From positions 124,001 to 188,000 of the forward strand of contig NZ_SCOM01000004.1 of assembly GCF_005508865.1 (NCBI RefSeq): 64,000 nucleotides of DNA, written 5' to 3'. Position 1 is the first letter of the stretch; each line of letters opens with the position of its first letter. This document shows positions 62,930 to 64,000 of the stretch, in pieces. A model generated the notes under the pieces. It worked only from the letters and a program-made list of their open reading frames with translations. It ran no database searches and was not told the origin of the DNA. Position numbers and translations under genes: made by a program. The stretch is from Pseudomonas sp. F(2018). Its GTDB lineage: Bacteria; Pseudomonadota; Gammaproteobacteria; Pseudomonadales; Pseudomonadaceae.

Positions 62930-64000
62930 TCAGTAGGTGAGTCGGTAGCTGTTGTCTTCGCTTAGACCATCGAAAAGCAGACTGCTGGTTTTCGTGTCCC
63001 AGCCGAACGGCTGCTCGCGATAAGGGTCCCGCAACTCAGAGCTCTGCACATAAGCAGCTGCCTGATTAGCTGCTATTCGCTGGTTGCGCATATCTGCCAG
63101 CAGTACGCTGGCGCGGCGAAGCCCTTCCAGATCGGTAACCCGGAGCATATAGCCGGTGAAACCCGTTTCGCTTGCCTGCGCTTCAAGTATGAAGCCTCCC
63201 AGATTGCGCAGGTGCGAGAAGTTCAGCTCAGTTATCTTTCGGCTGCTCTCCAGATACTCTGCACGCTGCTTGGCGTCCTCCATGGTGGAGTAGGGCGCGG
63301 AGAATATTTCATCCAGCTCCAGCAGGAGGTCGGCGTACCGATTCATCGATGTCTGCCGAAGCAGCAACGGTGGGCCCAGTGCCTTGATGGCTTGCTGTTT
63401 CAGACTATCTTCGTCGCCCTTCTCGTCGGTAAGCCAGTTGAGTTCTCGAGCCTTCATCTGCTGCAAATAATCATCAACAAAGGCCGCCTCTCCGCTGAGC
63501 GTGCGTCGCCATGAACGCTCGCCTTCTGTGGCTGGTTCTCGCCACGCCTGAGTGGGCAAGAGTCCCGCATATTTGTCCTGATCCTGGAACAGCTGGATGG
63601 ACCATAGAAAGTGCTGCCTGATCGCTGCATTGGCAATGAGACGGCTTATCAGAATGTCGGAGTTGGCCAGTGCCATGCGCCAGAACCGCAGGTCGGTATC
63701 GAGCATCTCCTGGGCTTGATGCAGATTGCCCTGGCGGGCGATCTTCCAGACATCGACCAGGTACAGGCGCTGGCCTTTCAAGGGGTGTTGATATTCGGGG
63801 AACGCGAATCGGATGTTGTATGGAAGCGGCTCATACATGGCCGGCAGCTTGATGAGCTCTTGATAGCGCTGCAGCAGTAGATGCTCTTGCTCCAGCCACT
63901 CGGCAAGGCGTGGTTCATGACCTTCCAGGCGTTGGGTGCATTGACCGTTGTTGGTGTTGCAGGCCTGGGTCAGTGGCTCAACGAACAGGGGAAGCTCATG
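62930..64000 (-). CDS. uncharacterised protein, cut by right window edge
   Basis: The minus-strand frame stays open from the stop at 62930-62932 to base 64000 (357 codons), with no start seen. The ATG at 63838 is internal: 54 more codons in frame (…LTQACNTNNGQCTQRLEGHE…EEHLLLQRYQELIKLPA) are open upstream. The visible part is helical and soluble (VWKIARQGNLHQAQEMLDTD, LRNLGGFILEAQASETGFTG). Family not recognised. The 5' end lies outside the window. Confidence 0.75.
   Translation of the reverse strand, partial: HELPLFVEPLTQACNTNNGQCTQRLEGHEPRLAEWLEQEHLLLQRYQELIKLPAMYEPLPYNIRFAFPEYQHPLKGQRLYLVDVWKIARQGNLHQAQEMLDTDLRFWRMALANSDILISRLIANAAIRQHFLWSIQLFQDQDKYAGLLPTQAWREPATEGERSWRRTLSGEAAFVDDYLQQMKARELNWLTDEKGDEDSLKQQAIKALGPPLLLRQTSMNRYADLLLELDEIFSAPYSTMEDAKQRAEYLESSRKITELNFSHLRNLGGFILEAQASETGFTGYMLRVTDLEGLRRASVLLADMRNQRIAANQAAAYVQSSELRDPYREQPFGWDTKTSSLLFDGLSEDNSYRLTY

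Overview
The window is chromosome-like DNA from a Pseudomonas-type gammaproteobacterium. It is very GC-rich, nearly every gene has a Shine-Dalgarno sequence, and the content is typical of the genus: a bauRABC beta-alanine cluster, a copA/cueR copper locus, Ada, a TtgR/Mex-type RND pump, a heme-ligand-less bacterioferritin of the FtnA type, and many LysR, GGDEF/EAL and two-component genes. No rRNA, tRNA, CRISPR array, transposase or replication origin was seen. Genes at both ends are cut by the window edge.

Layout. 1-8711: edge AraC-type regulator, AhpD-like protein, and the alpha-2-macroglobulin/PBP1C pair (with a small membrane-protein gene on the other strand between them). 8730-14370: mostly minus-strand housekeeping and envelope genes (diguanylate cyclase, YdcZ-type transporter, GNAT, two DUF4136 lipoproteins, CmoM, MazG-like, Ada). 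14498-19182: a BvgS-like hybrid kinase followed by a response regulator with a badly degenerate HD-GYP domain. 19274-25636: DUF2218, NmrA-like and LysR genes, a RIO kinase, an EamA transporter, an SDR and FtnA. 25880-28153: a Fur box and a siderophore receptor. 28238-31948: the copper module copA-cueR and copZ, each with a recognisable CueR-type promoter. 31953-38319: a TtgR-like repressor divergent from an RND adaptor/pump pair without an outer-membrane gene, then a Bcr/CflA exporter. 38331-45560: a GGDEF/EAL sensor, a quinone-oxidoreductase/LysR pair and a PepSY/cytochrome b561 pair. 45702-52345: a RutR-like regulator, bauR, bauABC and a gamma-glutamyl-GABA-hydrolase-type gene, suggesting breakdown of pyrimidine- or polyamine-derived beta-alanine. 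55140-64000: mostly conserved uncharacterised envelope proteins.

The outlier is 52395-54310. This stretch is AT-rich in an otherwise GC-rich window. It encodes a 485-aa protein with an N-terminal P-loop-like segment and a C-terminal zinc deaminase domain, as in the anti-phage dCTP deaminases (DCD/AvcD). The gene overlaps by 4 bp (ATGA) a 46-codon open frame that has its own strong ribosome binding site. The AT-rich non-coding leader upstream can form nested hairpins, which is where the RNA antitoxin AvcI lies in characterised AvcID systems. The unit ends at a perfect 20-bp-arm bidirectional terminator on one side and abuts a roughly 580-bp imperfect inverted repeat on the other. This is the best candidate for an under-described system here: a deaminase defence gene with a possible RNA antitoxin and a possible third, peptide component.
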